Positions 1 through 7,701 of a DNA stretch of 64,000 bases are shown here, piece after piece (within the stretch, counting starts at the first letter, position 1; each line of letters opens with the position of its first letter). Origin of the DNA: Clostridia bacterium (GTDB lineage: Bacteria > Bacillota > Clostridia > Christensenellales > Borkfalkiaceae); assembly GCA_017399035.1 (NCBI GenBank), contig JAFQEM010000031.1, positions 62,001-126,000 of the forward strand, in the 5' to 3' direction. The notes below the pieces were generated by a model. The model saw only the letters and a program-made list of their open reading frames with translations. It was not told the origin of the DNA and did not search any database. A program made the position numbers and the translations under genes.

Positions 1-1547
1 CATAACTTAAACTTAAGACTACCTTTGGGGCTACCTTCGGTTACCGTAAGCGACGCCTCTGCCACTTCAAATATAGCGAACGTTTTTTCACCAAAGCGAT
101 TTGCGCTACCCGTTATTTCGGTACAAGCGATAAACTTACTATCTTCGTCAATAGTCAACGTATAACTTCCGTCCCCGATAAGTAATCCGATTAGCGCGCT
201 TATGCTCTTTGATTGAAGTTCAAGCGCAGCAATATGCTCAACGTAATTTGCGGGGCAATTTTTACATTGATAAGTTCTTTCCCCTGCGGATAATTGTGTG
301 GGGTGTTTAGTAATGCTTGCTTGGTATTCGTGCGCTTTTTTAGCAATAGGCGCGTCGTAACTGTCCCCACATTCTCTACAAGTGTAAGTTGCCTTACCCG
401 TGGTAGAACAGGTTGAATCTACCAAACTAGTTTGTTCGTAATTGTGAGTTTTGTTGATTTGTTCGTTTGAAACAACTTCTTTTTCAACGCCGTTAATTTC
501 AACGCCTGCATCAACGTCTTCAGAAACTACAACTCTACCAACTGCAGCGTCTTCACCTTTAACGGTTACGTTCGTTCCCGTTGCAGTTTCGCCAACCACC
601 ACGTTACCGATAGAACCTTTAACTTCTACGTCTGCCTTTGCCTTAAGGTCCATTTGTTGAACGCTTGCGGTTGACGCAACTTTAACTTCTACGTTACCTT
701 GGCTAGAATTTGCAGATTCCGCAACCGTTACGTTCTTAACTTCACCTTTAACGTCAACTTTTGCAGGTGCTTTAATTTCTACGTTATCTACTTTTGCGCT
801 CTGCTCAACTTTAACTTTGATTTCGCTAGCGTTGGTTGCATTTTCGTTTACCGTAACGTTTTCAACCGTACCTGCAATATTGATTTGCGCTTTTGCAGAA
901 ATTGCCATTGCCGCAACTATCGCCTTTTGAGAGATGCTAATGGTAGCACCGCTTGCATTAGTGCCTACGCTAACTTTTCCTAAAGTTGCATCTTCGCCCG
1001 CCTCAAGTTTACCGCTACCAGCAAGTTCAATATCGCCCATTTCAGAAAAATCAATTTGAATACGGGTTTCAGATTTAACAACGCCTTTACCTAAACATTT
1101 GGCGTTTGAAAATTTGATGGTAGAACTTGCCGCTTCAAGTTCATACGCCACTGTATTTGCTATCGTTGCGCCATTAAATTCTACGTCGCCTTTAGGTACT
1201 GAAATGTCAAGGCGTCCGTTTATAATTCCACCGTTTTTGAATGAAACTAAACAATCTTTAACGTCTGAATTTATTTCCAAAGTGTATCCGTTAAGATTGA
1301 GAACTTTTCCACTCAAATTAAACGAACAAGCCTTGTCTAAAACAACCTTTCTACTTGTGCCACCAGTTGCCTCAACGTCTATTTCAGACAACGTGTAATC
1401 CTTGGTCAAAACGAAAGCAGTTGCATTTGCGTCTGCAAACATACTTGTTTGATTTGGTTTAGGGATACAAGCAACAGCGCCTAACTGAATAAACACTAAA
1501 GCAAGTATTGCTAAAACCATAATTGTAACTTTTCTGATTTTTGACAT
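1..1547 (-). CDS. Exported beta-repeat surface protein, 3' end beyond window
   Basis: Open for 515 codons from an ATG at 1547 to the left edge with no stop, so the C-terminus is missing. A GGAAGGAG ribosome site lies about 6 nt upstream. Residues 1-27 form a basic then hydrophobic signal sequence ending GAVAC; the Cys may be a lipidation site but the -3 Ala is not typical. The next 150 residues read like a beta-helix (LNLNGYTLEI pattern). Roughly 495-893 encodes about three degenerate units of 41-45 residues rich in alternating Val with VKG-x-V-x-NV cores. Further on are two Cys-pair modules (YTCRECG and YQCKNC about 40 residues apart) of a kind common in clostridial cell-surface proteins. 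No catalytic motif is seen. It lies outside the proposed island, on the left chromosomal flank. Function unknown; adhesion or cell-surface role is inference. Confidence 0.8.
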   Translation of the reverse strand, partial: MSKIRKVTIMVLAILALVFIQLGAVACIPKPNQTSMFADANATAFVLTKDYTLSEIDVEATGGTSRKVVLDKACSFNLSGKVLNLNGYTLEINSDVKDCLVSFKNGGIINGRLDISVPKGDVEFNGATIANTVAYELEAASSTIKFSNAKCLGKGVVKSETRIQIDFSEMGDIELAGSGKLEAGEDATLGKVSVGTNASGATISISQKAIVAAMAISAKAQINIAGTVENVTVNENATNASEIKVKVEQSAKVDNVEIKAPAKVDVKGEVKNVTVAESANSSQGNVEVKVASTASVQQMDLKAKADVEVKGSIGNVVVGETATGTNVTVKGEDAAVGRVVVSEDVDAGVEINGVEKEVVSNEQINKTHNYEQTSLVDSTCSTTGKATYTCRECGDSYDAPIAKKAHEYQASITKHPTQLSAGERTYQCKNCPANYVEHIAALELQSKSISALIGLLIGDGSYTLTIDEDSKFIACTEITGSANRFGEKTFAIFEVAEASLTVTEGSPKGSLKFKL

Positions 1548-1575
1548 AGTAAAAACTCCTTCCAAAAATTTTTTT

Positions 1576-1594
1576 TAATATACAATGTATATTA
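1576..1594. promoter_or_regulatory. Perfect 8+3+8 palindrome, candidate operator
   Basis: TAATATAC-AAT-GTATATTA is a perfect inverted repeat lying between the predicted transcription start (about 1595) and the ribosome site of the exported protein at 1-1547. Position just downstream of a consensus promoter fits a repressor operator. The regulator is not in the window. Confidence 0.5.
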
Positions 1595-1601
1595 CACAGA
1601 C

Positions 1602-1631
1602 AGTATACCCCCCACCCTGCATAAATGTCAA
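1602..1631 (-). promoter_or_regulatory. Sigma-A type promoter for the left-edge surface protein
   Basis: On the minus strand TTGACA (1626-1631), an 18-bp spacer containing a G run, and TATACT (1602-1607). It reads toward the gene starting at 1547. Confidence 0.7.
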
Positions 1632-1908
1632 GTGTTTTTCAATTTAATTATAAATACTAAAACGGATTTTATGACAACTAACACTAGTTATCCCAAAATT
1701 CACCAAATTCCCCAAAATTTTTTGAAGATAGATATGTAAATCTACTTTTTATCGTTTAACGATTATATATAAAAACCCTTAAAAGCATATATTTTGCACC
1801 AAAAACAGCGTTTTTTAGTGTTTTCATAAGCCTTAAAGGGTTTTCGTTTAAAAATCAAAACACACTCCCGTTCTATCTAAACTTTTAGATTTTGGAAGTG
1901 TGTATGAG

Positions 1909-1931
1909 TGGTGACCCCTACGGGAATCGAA
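1909..1931. repeat. Distal attachment-site copy (tRNA-Glu 3' end)
   Basis: These 23 bp are identical, in the same orientation, to 41312-41334, which is the 3' end (T-arm, acceptor strand and CCA) of the intact tRNA-Glu gene. No rest of a tRNA is present here. This is what integration of an element into the 3' end of a tRNA gene leaves at the far end. The flanking bases diverge immediately (1908 and 1932 differ from 41311 and 41335). Confidence 0.8.
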
Positions 1932-1992
1932 GCCGTAAATTTAAAATTTCAACCCCTAAAATCACTAGATTTTTACTAATAATTTTCTCCAA

Positions 1993-2015
1993 CTGTTACA
2001 AAACTGTGACAATAA
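1993..2015. repeat. Left-end paired TGTNACAAAA motif, candidate recombinase arm site
   Basis: CTGTTACAAAACTGTGACAA resembles the pair at 41173-41195 in the same orientation. It sits 62 bp inside the left attachment copy. Presence at both ends and nowhere else noticed supports integrase arm binding; this is inference. Confidence 0.45.
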
Positions 2016-2051
2016 TTTCTTAAACAAAAAATCTATTTTTTATGACTTTGT

Positions 2052-2448
2052 TTATTCCTTTATTATCCAAGCCCCACCTCTATTAGAACCTAAACGAGCA
2101 ATCTTATTGTTCTTTATTAACATTCTCTCTATTGTTGGTTTTGATTTACCAGTCTTCTCAACCATTTCTATCTTTGTTATTTTTGGATTTATCTTTATTA
2201 GCTCAATAACCGATTCTTCCAAAGTTTTTTTTGCATCATTTTTGGCATCATTTATTTTTGAAGATAAAACATCTTTCCGAGTTGCATACGCCCATATTTT
2301 TAAACTCTTCAATCATATTAACTTTCCAGTAACCGCCGTCCATCAACATTGCAATCCTTTCAATTTCGTTCACACTTCTAACGTATTTAAGTTCGGACAT
2401 ATATTCGTCAGTTTCTTCCCAGTTGCTATAATAATATACTCTTCTCAA
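2052..2448 (-). pseudogene. Frameshifted winged-helix-like protein remnant
   Basis: Two overlapping frames encode one apparent protein. The first part (2248-2448) has a TTG start behind a TGAGGAGAG ribosome site; the second (2052-2312) holds the C-terminus. The crossover lies near 2290-2312, where one frame reads EEFKNMG and the other MKSLKIWAYAT over the same bases. The C-terminal 45 residues look like a winged-helix (ITKIEMVEKTGKSKPTIERM, then an IARLGSN-GGAW wing) as at the end of AlbA/AAA_4-type regulators. No function is assigned. It lies just inside the left island end, a usual place for decayed cargo. Confidence 0.4.
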
Positions 2449-2449
2449 T

Positions 2450-2827
2450 AACTCTCCTCAAGCAAACAAGGAACAAAAGAAAAACGATACGCCTATCCTC
2501 AATTCGGCTATAAAATATATTCAAGAAAGTTATGGCACTCTTACTGGACTTGAAGAAATTTCAAAAGAACTTTTCGTGTCAAAATATTACATTTGCAAAC
2601 TCTTTTCTAAACATTTACAAACGACATTTAACGATTACCTTTTGAAAGTTAGATTAAAAAACGCGGAAACGCAACTGCGCGAAACAACAGCAACGGTTAG
2701 TGAAATTTCACTACATTGTGGGTTAAATTCTGCAACCTATTTTTGCCACGTATTCGAAGAAAATTTTGGTGTTTCACCCTTAAAATATAGAGCGCTTTTA
2801 GTTAACGCAACTAATTCTAAAGATTAA
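2450..2827 (+). pseudogene. 5'-truncated AraC-family regulator (DNA-binding half only)
   Basis: The frame is open from 2435 to the stop at 2825-2827 but there is no proper start; the GTG at 2576 falls inside the first helix-turn-helix. The translation from about 2500 gives a full two-helix AraC DNA-binding domain (GLEEISKELFVSKYYICKLF, then VSEISLHCGLNSATYFCHVF and FGVSPLKYR). The N-terminal sensing domain is missing, and the upstream junction coincides with the start of the minus-strand remnant at 2448, so this is probably an insertion or deletion scar. It could still make a small DNA-binding protein, but I see no ribosome site. Confidence 0.6.
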
Positions 2828-2855
2828 ATTTTGATAGATTAAATAAAAAAATATA

Positions 2856-2897
2856 AAATGCATCTCCAAAAGTTTGTCTAACTTTTGGGGTGCATTT
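2856..2897. terminator. Bidirectional terminator hairpin
   Basis: A long stem (AAATGCA...TGCATTT, with CCAAAAGTT pairing AACTTTTGG) lies between the plus-strand AraC remnant and the 3' end of the minus-strand GH109-like gene. Confidence 0.7.
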
Positions 2898-2926
2898 CAA
2901 AAATGGCTTTTTTACAAACAGTAAAC

Positions 2927-4174
2927 CTAATTGATTTTATTTTTACATCTTATATAAGGGTATTTAAAAGTGTCTAATGGTTTAAATTGCTTATATTTAC
3001 CCCTCGTGAAATCTATGCAATCCACAGGCATAGAGCCTTCTTTTATGGACTTTTCCGATAGCGCGGTGATACTCATCCACACCGCGGCGTCATAAACATC
3101 AATCGGCATTTTCTTTTCTTTTGTTTTTAACGCATCAAACAAATGCCTTAACATTATGTAATCCATTCCGCCGTGCCCAGCTTTTTTTTGTTCGTCCGTA
3201 ATAGCACGCCATTCTTCAGGCAGATATTTATTGTATTTCTCATCACTACCGAACGCCTTTGAATATTTGTCAATTTCATGGTCAAATTCGCCTTTATCTA
3301 AAACAACAGCGTTTGTTGATTGACAATAAAAACCTTTTGTTCCGCTAACGGTCAAATTTCTATCATATAATCTTGGCAAAGTTGTGTCTAATTTCAAGAC
3401 TATCATTTCACCATTTTCGCATTGAATCATAGTAGAAACTACGTCACCTTGCTTAAATTCAATATCCTTTAATCTATCTGCATAAATCGGAGTATTTTTA
3501 ATGTAATGTTTCATTCCTAAAGATTTAGACGACATAGAAACTAATTTTATAAAGCGGTTTCCTCGATTGATATTTAAAATCTTCGAAATAGGGCCTAACT
3601 CATGCGTAGGATAATTATCACAACAATAGTTTTTATACTCTTCAAGCCTATAATGATGTGTGTCTATTCCTCCCGCTATCTCACTTCTTAAATCATGACA
3701 ATAAGCACCTTGACAGTATACGACTTCACCCAAAACGCCATTTCTAACAAGCGAAGTTGCAAGTGCTTCATCTATATTATAGCAACAATTTTCCAAAAAA
3801 AAGAAAGGCGTATTAGTTTTTTCATAACAATCAACAAGTGCCCAACAATCTTCTATGCTGTGCGAACCACCAACTTCCATAGCCACTGGCACGCCAGCAT
3901 TCATTGCAGATAACGCCACTTCAACGTGATTATTCCAACTTGTTGCAACTATCACAACGTCAACTCCGCAAGCAATAACTTTTAAATAATCATCCGTTTT
4001 AAATGGCGCAGGGTCGCCATTATCTACTATTCTTTTTTCCGCATTATCAAGCCTGTCTGAAAATTTATCACATATAGCAGAAATCAACGTGTCTTTTATC
4101 TTAAGAATATTATTCATAAGCCCGTTGCCACGTTGTCCTAAGCCTATAAGTCCAACTTTAATTCTTTTATCCAT
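2927..4174 (-). CDS. GH109-like Gfo/Idh/MocA protein (island copy)
   Basis: About 415 residues. The N-terminal Rossmann fold opens with GLIGLGQRG (NAD(P) binding). The middle part carries features shared with GH109 NAD-dependent alpha-N-acetylgalactosaminidases: LENCCYN, GAYCHDLR, YPTHELGPI and LVSMSS. A GH109-type glycosidase or a related sugar dehydrogenase is therefore likely; the exact substrate cannot be read from sequence. The start at 4174 is chosen because an extended SD-like GGGGATGAT precedes it and it matches the paralogue at 57142-58398; an ATG at 4186 overlaps that site. It is the last gene of the island glycan operon, 13-25 bp after the GH3 gene. Much of the protein is near-identical in order and motif to the copy at 57142, including its C-terminal MPVDC-DFTRGKYKQ. 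Confidence 0.8.
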   Translation of the reverse strand: MDKRIKVGLIGLGQRGNGLMNNILKIKDTLISAICDKFSDRLDNAEKRIVDNGDPAPFKTDDYLKVIACGVDVVIVATSWNNHVEVALSAMNAGVPVAMEVGGSHSIEDCWALVDCYEKTNTPFFFLENCCYNIDEALATSLVRNGVLGEVVYCQGAYCHDLRSEIAGGIDTHHYRLEEYKNYCCDNYPTHELGPISKILNINRGNRFIKLVSMSSKSLGMKHYIKNTPIYADRLKDIEFKQGDVVSTMIQCENGEMIVLKLDTTLPRLYDRNLTVSGTKGFYCQSTNAVVLDKGEFDHEIDKYSKAFGSDEKYNKYLPEEWRAITDEQKKAGHGGMDYIMLRHLFDALKTKEKKMPIDVYDAAVWMSITALSEKSIKEGSMPVDCIDFTRGKYKQFKPLDTFKYPYIRCKNKIN

Positions 4175-4198
4175 ATTAATTATCATCCCCTAAGTTTA

Positions 4199-6199
4199 TC
4201 AGCCATCAGAATATTGACAGTCTTGCGGTAATTGAACATTTAATTTTGCTTTTAATGGTAAATTGCGTGACGAACCACCAACAAGCACTTCAAACGCGCC
4301 GTTTTCGATATACCACTTATCCAATGAAACGTTGTAATATGCAAATGATGAAAAATCAAGTTTTACGCTGATCGTTTTTGTTTCATTAGGCTCTAAATAA
4401 TCTTTTGAAAACCCTTTCAATTCCTTTTTGGGGCGACGAACCATTGACGACACGTCTTTCACGTATACTTGCGAAATTTCTTTCCCCGCAACGTTTGAAA
4501 TATTAGTGATATCATATAAAACTTCGTAATCGTACTCACTATTTTTTACTATTCTAATATTGCTATATTCAAATTGTGCGTAAGAAAGACCATGCCCAAA
4601 CGGGAACAACACTTCTTTGTTTTCATAATCATAATATCTATATCCAACGAATATTCCATCGTCATATAAATCCGTTTCGCCATCAAACGTTCTTCCGCCC
4701 TTAAACGCATCTTGCAAAGTAATCGGGAAGGTTTCCGCAAGTTTGCCAGAAAAATTTGACTTTCCGCACAAAAGATTTGATAACGCTTCATTTGCGCCTT
4801 CGCCTGAATAACCTGCAAAAACCACGGCATCAACGCAATCTATCCAAGCGCTCATATCAACAGCACTACCCGTGTATAAAATTACTATGGTTTTTTCAGA
4901 GTGACGCGCAATATTTAGAATTATATCTTCTTGTTCATTTGACAAGCGCATAGTGTAACGATTAAAGCCCTCCCCTTCAACGTTAGTATCATCACCCATT
5001 GCAATTACGGACACGTCAGAATCATAAGCTTGCTTAAAAACGGCTCTCCAACACGGCTCAAACCTTGATTCTTCCATAAACACTGTTTCAATACCAGAAA
5101 GATTTTTCACCAACTCGTCTAAGGGTTTTTGCTCATAAGCAGTTTCAACTTTTCCAGACCCACCGCCTGAAGTAAACGGTTTTTTAACGTTTGCGCCATA
5201 AAAGAAAATCTTCGAATATTTTTTCGCCCCGTCACTAACGTTAACAAACGGCAAAATATCCCCGTCATTTTTCAAAAGCACAACGCCTTCTTTTGCAACT
5301 TCAACCGCTTTTTCATGCCTTTGTTCATCGGTGTAAGATATTTTTCGTTTTGAATAATTACTTTCACTTTTTTCAATCAAATCTAAAACTTTTTGAACTC
5401 TTTCATCAATTTCTTTCTCGGTTAATTTGCCATCTTCAACGGCTTTTAAAAGAATATCTTGATAATCTTTATGATGTGGCATACAAAGGTCAAGAGTTGC
5501 TTTTACGGCATATAAAGGATTATGAACCGCACCCCAGTCGGACATAATTAACCCGTCAAACCCAAATTCTTTTCTAAGTACGTCATTTAATAATTTGCGG
5601 TTTTCTGATGCATAAATTCCGTTTATAGGATTATAAGAACACATAATCGACCACGGCTTTTCTTCCATACACATTTCAAAAGGTCTTAAATAAATCTCGT
5701 GCAAAGTTCTATTATCCACTTCACTAGATTGATAACAACGGTCATATTCGTTATTATTGGCGCAATAATGCTTAACGCATGCACCTATCCCCTTATCTTG
5801 CACACCCTTAACGTAAGCCTTTCCAAGTTCACCCGAAAGGAAAGGGTCTTCTGAAAAATATTCAAAATTTCTTCCGCATAGTGGATTTCTTTTAATGTTT
5901 ACGCCCGGCCCTAACAACACGTCTGCGTTATGCAAAATACATTCATCCGCTATTGCTGATGAGTATTCGTACGCCATATCTTTGTTCCAAGTGTTTGCAA
6001 GAACGTGACAAGCAGGCAACGCCGTAGCGTTAAACGGTTTGTTTGTTTCCGTATCAATCATTCGCAAGCCTTGTGGTCCGTCTGCCAAAAACAATTGTTT
6101 TAGCTTTCCGTTAGCGCCGTAAGTACGCCATATATCCGCACCCGTCAACAATAACGCTTTTTCTTCTAACGAAAGTTTTTTTATATCTATTTTTTCCAT
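4199..6199 (-). CDS. Family 3 beta-glycosidase
   Basis: 666 residues, no signal peptide, so cytoplasmic. The GH3 N-terminal barrel carries KHYCANNNEYDR and the nucleophile motif MSDWGAVHN with Asp221. The C-terminal alpha/beta sandwich follows (SGGGSGKVE, GDDTNVEGEGFNR), and residues from about 560 form the fibronectin-III-like domain (GKEISQVYVKD). Family members cleave terminal beta-glucosyl, xylosyl or N-acetylglucosaminyl residues from oligosaccharides; the specific sugar is not decided here. TAGGAGTT is a good ribosome site. It is 18 bp from the upstream serine hydrolase gene, within the operon. Confidence 0.9.
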   Translation of the reverse strand: MEKIDIKKLSLEEKALLLTGADIWRTYGANGKLKQLFLADGPQGLRMIDTETNKPFNATALPACHVLANTWNKDMAYEYSSAIADECILHNADVLLGPGVNIKRNPLCGRNFEYFSEDPFLSGELGKAYVKGVQDKGIGACVKHYCANNNEYDRCYQSSEVDNRTLHEIYLRPFEMCMEEKPWSIMCSYNPINGIYASENRKLLNDVLRKEFGFDGLIMSDWGAVHNPLYAVKATLDLCMPHHKDYQDILLKAVEDGKLTEKEIDERVQKVLDLIEKSESNYSKRKISYTDEQRHEKAVEVAKEGVVLLKNDGDILPFVNVSDGAKKYSKIFFYGANVKKPFTSGGGSGKVETAYEQKPLDELVKNLSGIETVFMEESRFEPCWRAVFKQAYDSDVSVIAMGDDTNVEGEGFNRYTMRLSNEQEDIILNIARHSEKTIVILYTGSAVDMSAWIDCVDAVVFAGYSGEGANEALSNLLCGKSNFSGKLAETFPITLQDAFKGGRTFDGETDLYDDGIFVGYRYYDYENKEVLFPFGHGLSYAQFEYSNIRIVKNSEYDYEVLYDITNISNVAGKEISQVYVKDVSSMVRRPKKELKGFSKDYLEPNETKTISVKLDFSSFAYYNVSLDKWYIENGAFEVLVGGSSRNLPLKAKLNVQLPQDCQYSDG

Positions 6200-6217
6200 A
6201 ATCTAACTCCTATGCTA

Positions 6218-7696
6218 TTATACTTGTTTTGCAAGTAACCATCCATCATACTCTAAAAGGAAGTATTCTGCATTCGACTTAAAGACCGCACTTGCAAATT
6301 TGTCTTTGAACGAAAAAACTGCGCTCATGTTTCCAAAATATTCATCAATAATTTGAACTTTTAACACTAATTTATTATCTTGAAGCCAAGCAAGTGACAC
6401 GGCGTCTTTATAAGTAAAACCATCCGCAGTTTTAACACCGCCCACTTGATTAGAATAACCATATTGAGGAAACTTGCCAAACACGTTATGATTCACGCCA
6501 AAAGGTATTTCTTTATATCCTTGTCCGTTAACGTAACAAAATTTACCGCAAGTTTTTCCATCAAACTTAAAACAGAACTTTTGAATACCCATATCGTTTT
6601 CTTGGCAAATATATTCCATGCCGTCTATTTCTTCACGCATCGGCGAATCTTCATTTCCATTAACGCATTTAAGCGACAATGAATTTAATTTTACCGTAAG
6701 CTCTTCGTATTCCTTAGCGTTTTCTTTTAACGGTGTGTCACTAATGTTTGGCAAAACAACATCTCTTAACTGTGAAAGAATAATTTCTCTCGGCAAAGTT
6801 GCGCCTTGATTGTCGGCAACGCAGGCAAAAATCAGTTTTTTATCAGGATAACACACCGTAATTTGGTCCCCCATACCGATAAAAGCAAAGCCGTTTCCAC
6901 CAACACGCCAAATTTGATAGCCGTAACCAAAATTATACCCAGCATAATTTGAATTGCTATTATCAACTATTTTAGACGTCGCTTTTTTTAAGTATTGCTC
7001 GTTCATCAAACGCTCGCCATTCCACACGCCGTAATTCATTACGAATTGACCAAAAGCAGCCATATCTCTCAGCGTGCAAATCATTGCCGAATCGCCCCAT
7101 GAATCACCGTTAGGGGTTTTTAGCACCTTGGCGTTTTGAAACACTCCCATTTTGTCAAACAATTTTTCTTTTAAGTATTCAAGCAAAGACTTTCCCGACA
7201 ACCTTTCAACTAAAGTGCACAGCACTTGAGAACCTGGGCTATCATATTCCCACAACGTTCCTGAAGGGCGAACCGACCTTCTTTTTTGATTAAAATATTG
7301 ATGCACTCTATCAGGGTCATCAACCATAAACCACCAAGGAGATTCACCTATGGTGCACATTGTGAGCATATCTTCTATCGTTTGCTCGCTTAAAAACTCA
7401 GGCAATTTTCCATCTGTTTTATCAGGAAAATAATCCACGATTTTATCTTTTAACGAAAGTTTTCCTTCTTCTTCTAAAAGCCCTATACATACGCCGACTA
7501 AACTTTTTGTTTGAGAATACATTCTGTGGCAAAAATCCTTATTGAAGGGTTTATAATACCCTTCCGCAAAAATTTCGCCATCTCTTAAAAATATTAAGCC
7601 GTGCGTACAAGAACCGTTTTTTTCAAGCGTTAATATAAAATCTTTAATTATGCTTGAAGATATGCCTGCTTGTTCTGGAGTGATTTTATTAAACAT
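6218..7696 (-). CDS. Serine hydrolase of the beta-lactamase/esterase fold (island copy)
   Basis: 492 residues without a signal peptide. The beta-lactamase-class-C fold shows SQTK (Ser61, Lys64 as the SxxK pair) and a YDSPGSQ tyrosine motif. About 110 further residues after the catalytic domain form a beta-rich tail. Such proteins act as esterases, deacylases or D-aminopeptidases; in a glycan locus an ester-removing role is plausible but unproven. A paralogue lies at 58678-60162, and in both places a GH109-like gene is close by. It is separated by 5 bp from the GH36 gene upstream. Confidence 0.8.
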   Translation of the reverse strand: MFNKITPEQAGISSSIIKDFILTLEKNGSCTHGLIFLRDGEIFAEGYYKPFNKDFCHRMYSQTKSLVGVCIGLLEEEGKLSLKDKIVDYFPDKTDGKLPEFLSEQTIEDMLTMCTIGESPWWFMVDDPDRVHQYFNQKRRSVRPSGTLWEYDSPGSQVLCTLVERLSGKSLLEYLKEKLFDKMGVFQNAKVLKTPNGDSWGDSAMICTLRDMAAFGQFVMNYGVWNGERLMNEQYLKKATSKIVDNSNSNYAGYNFGYGYQIWRVGGNGFAFIGMGDQITVCYPDKKLIFACVADNQGATLPREIILSQLRDVVLPNISDTPLKENAKEYEELTVKLNSLSLKCVNGNEDSPMREEIDGMEYICQENDMGIQKFCFKFDGKTCGKFCYVNGQGYKEIPFGVNHNVFGKFPQYGYSNQVGGVKTADGFTYKDAVSLAWLQDNKLVLKVQIIDEYFGNMSAVFSFKDKFASAVFKSNAEYFLLEYDGWLLAKQV

Positions 7697-7701
7697 GGCA
7701 C

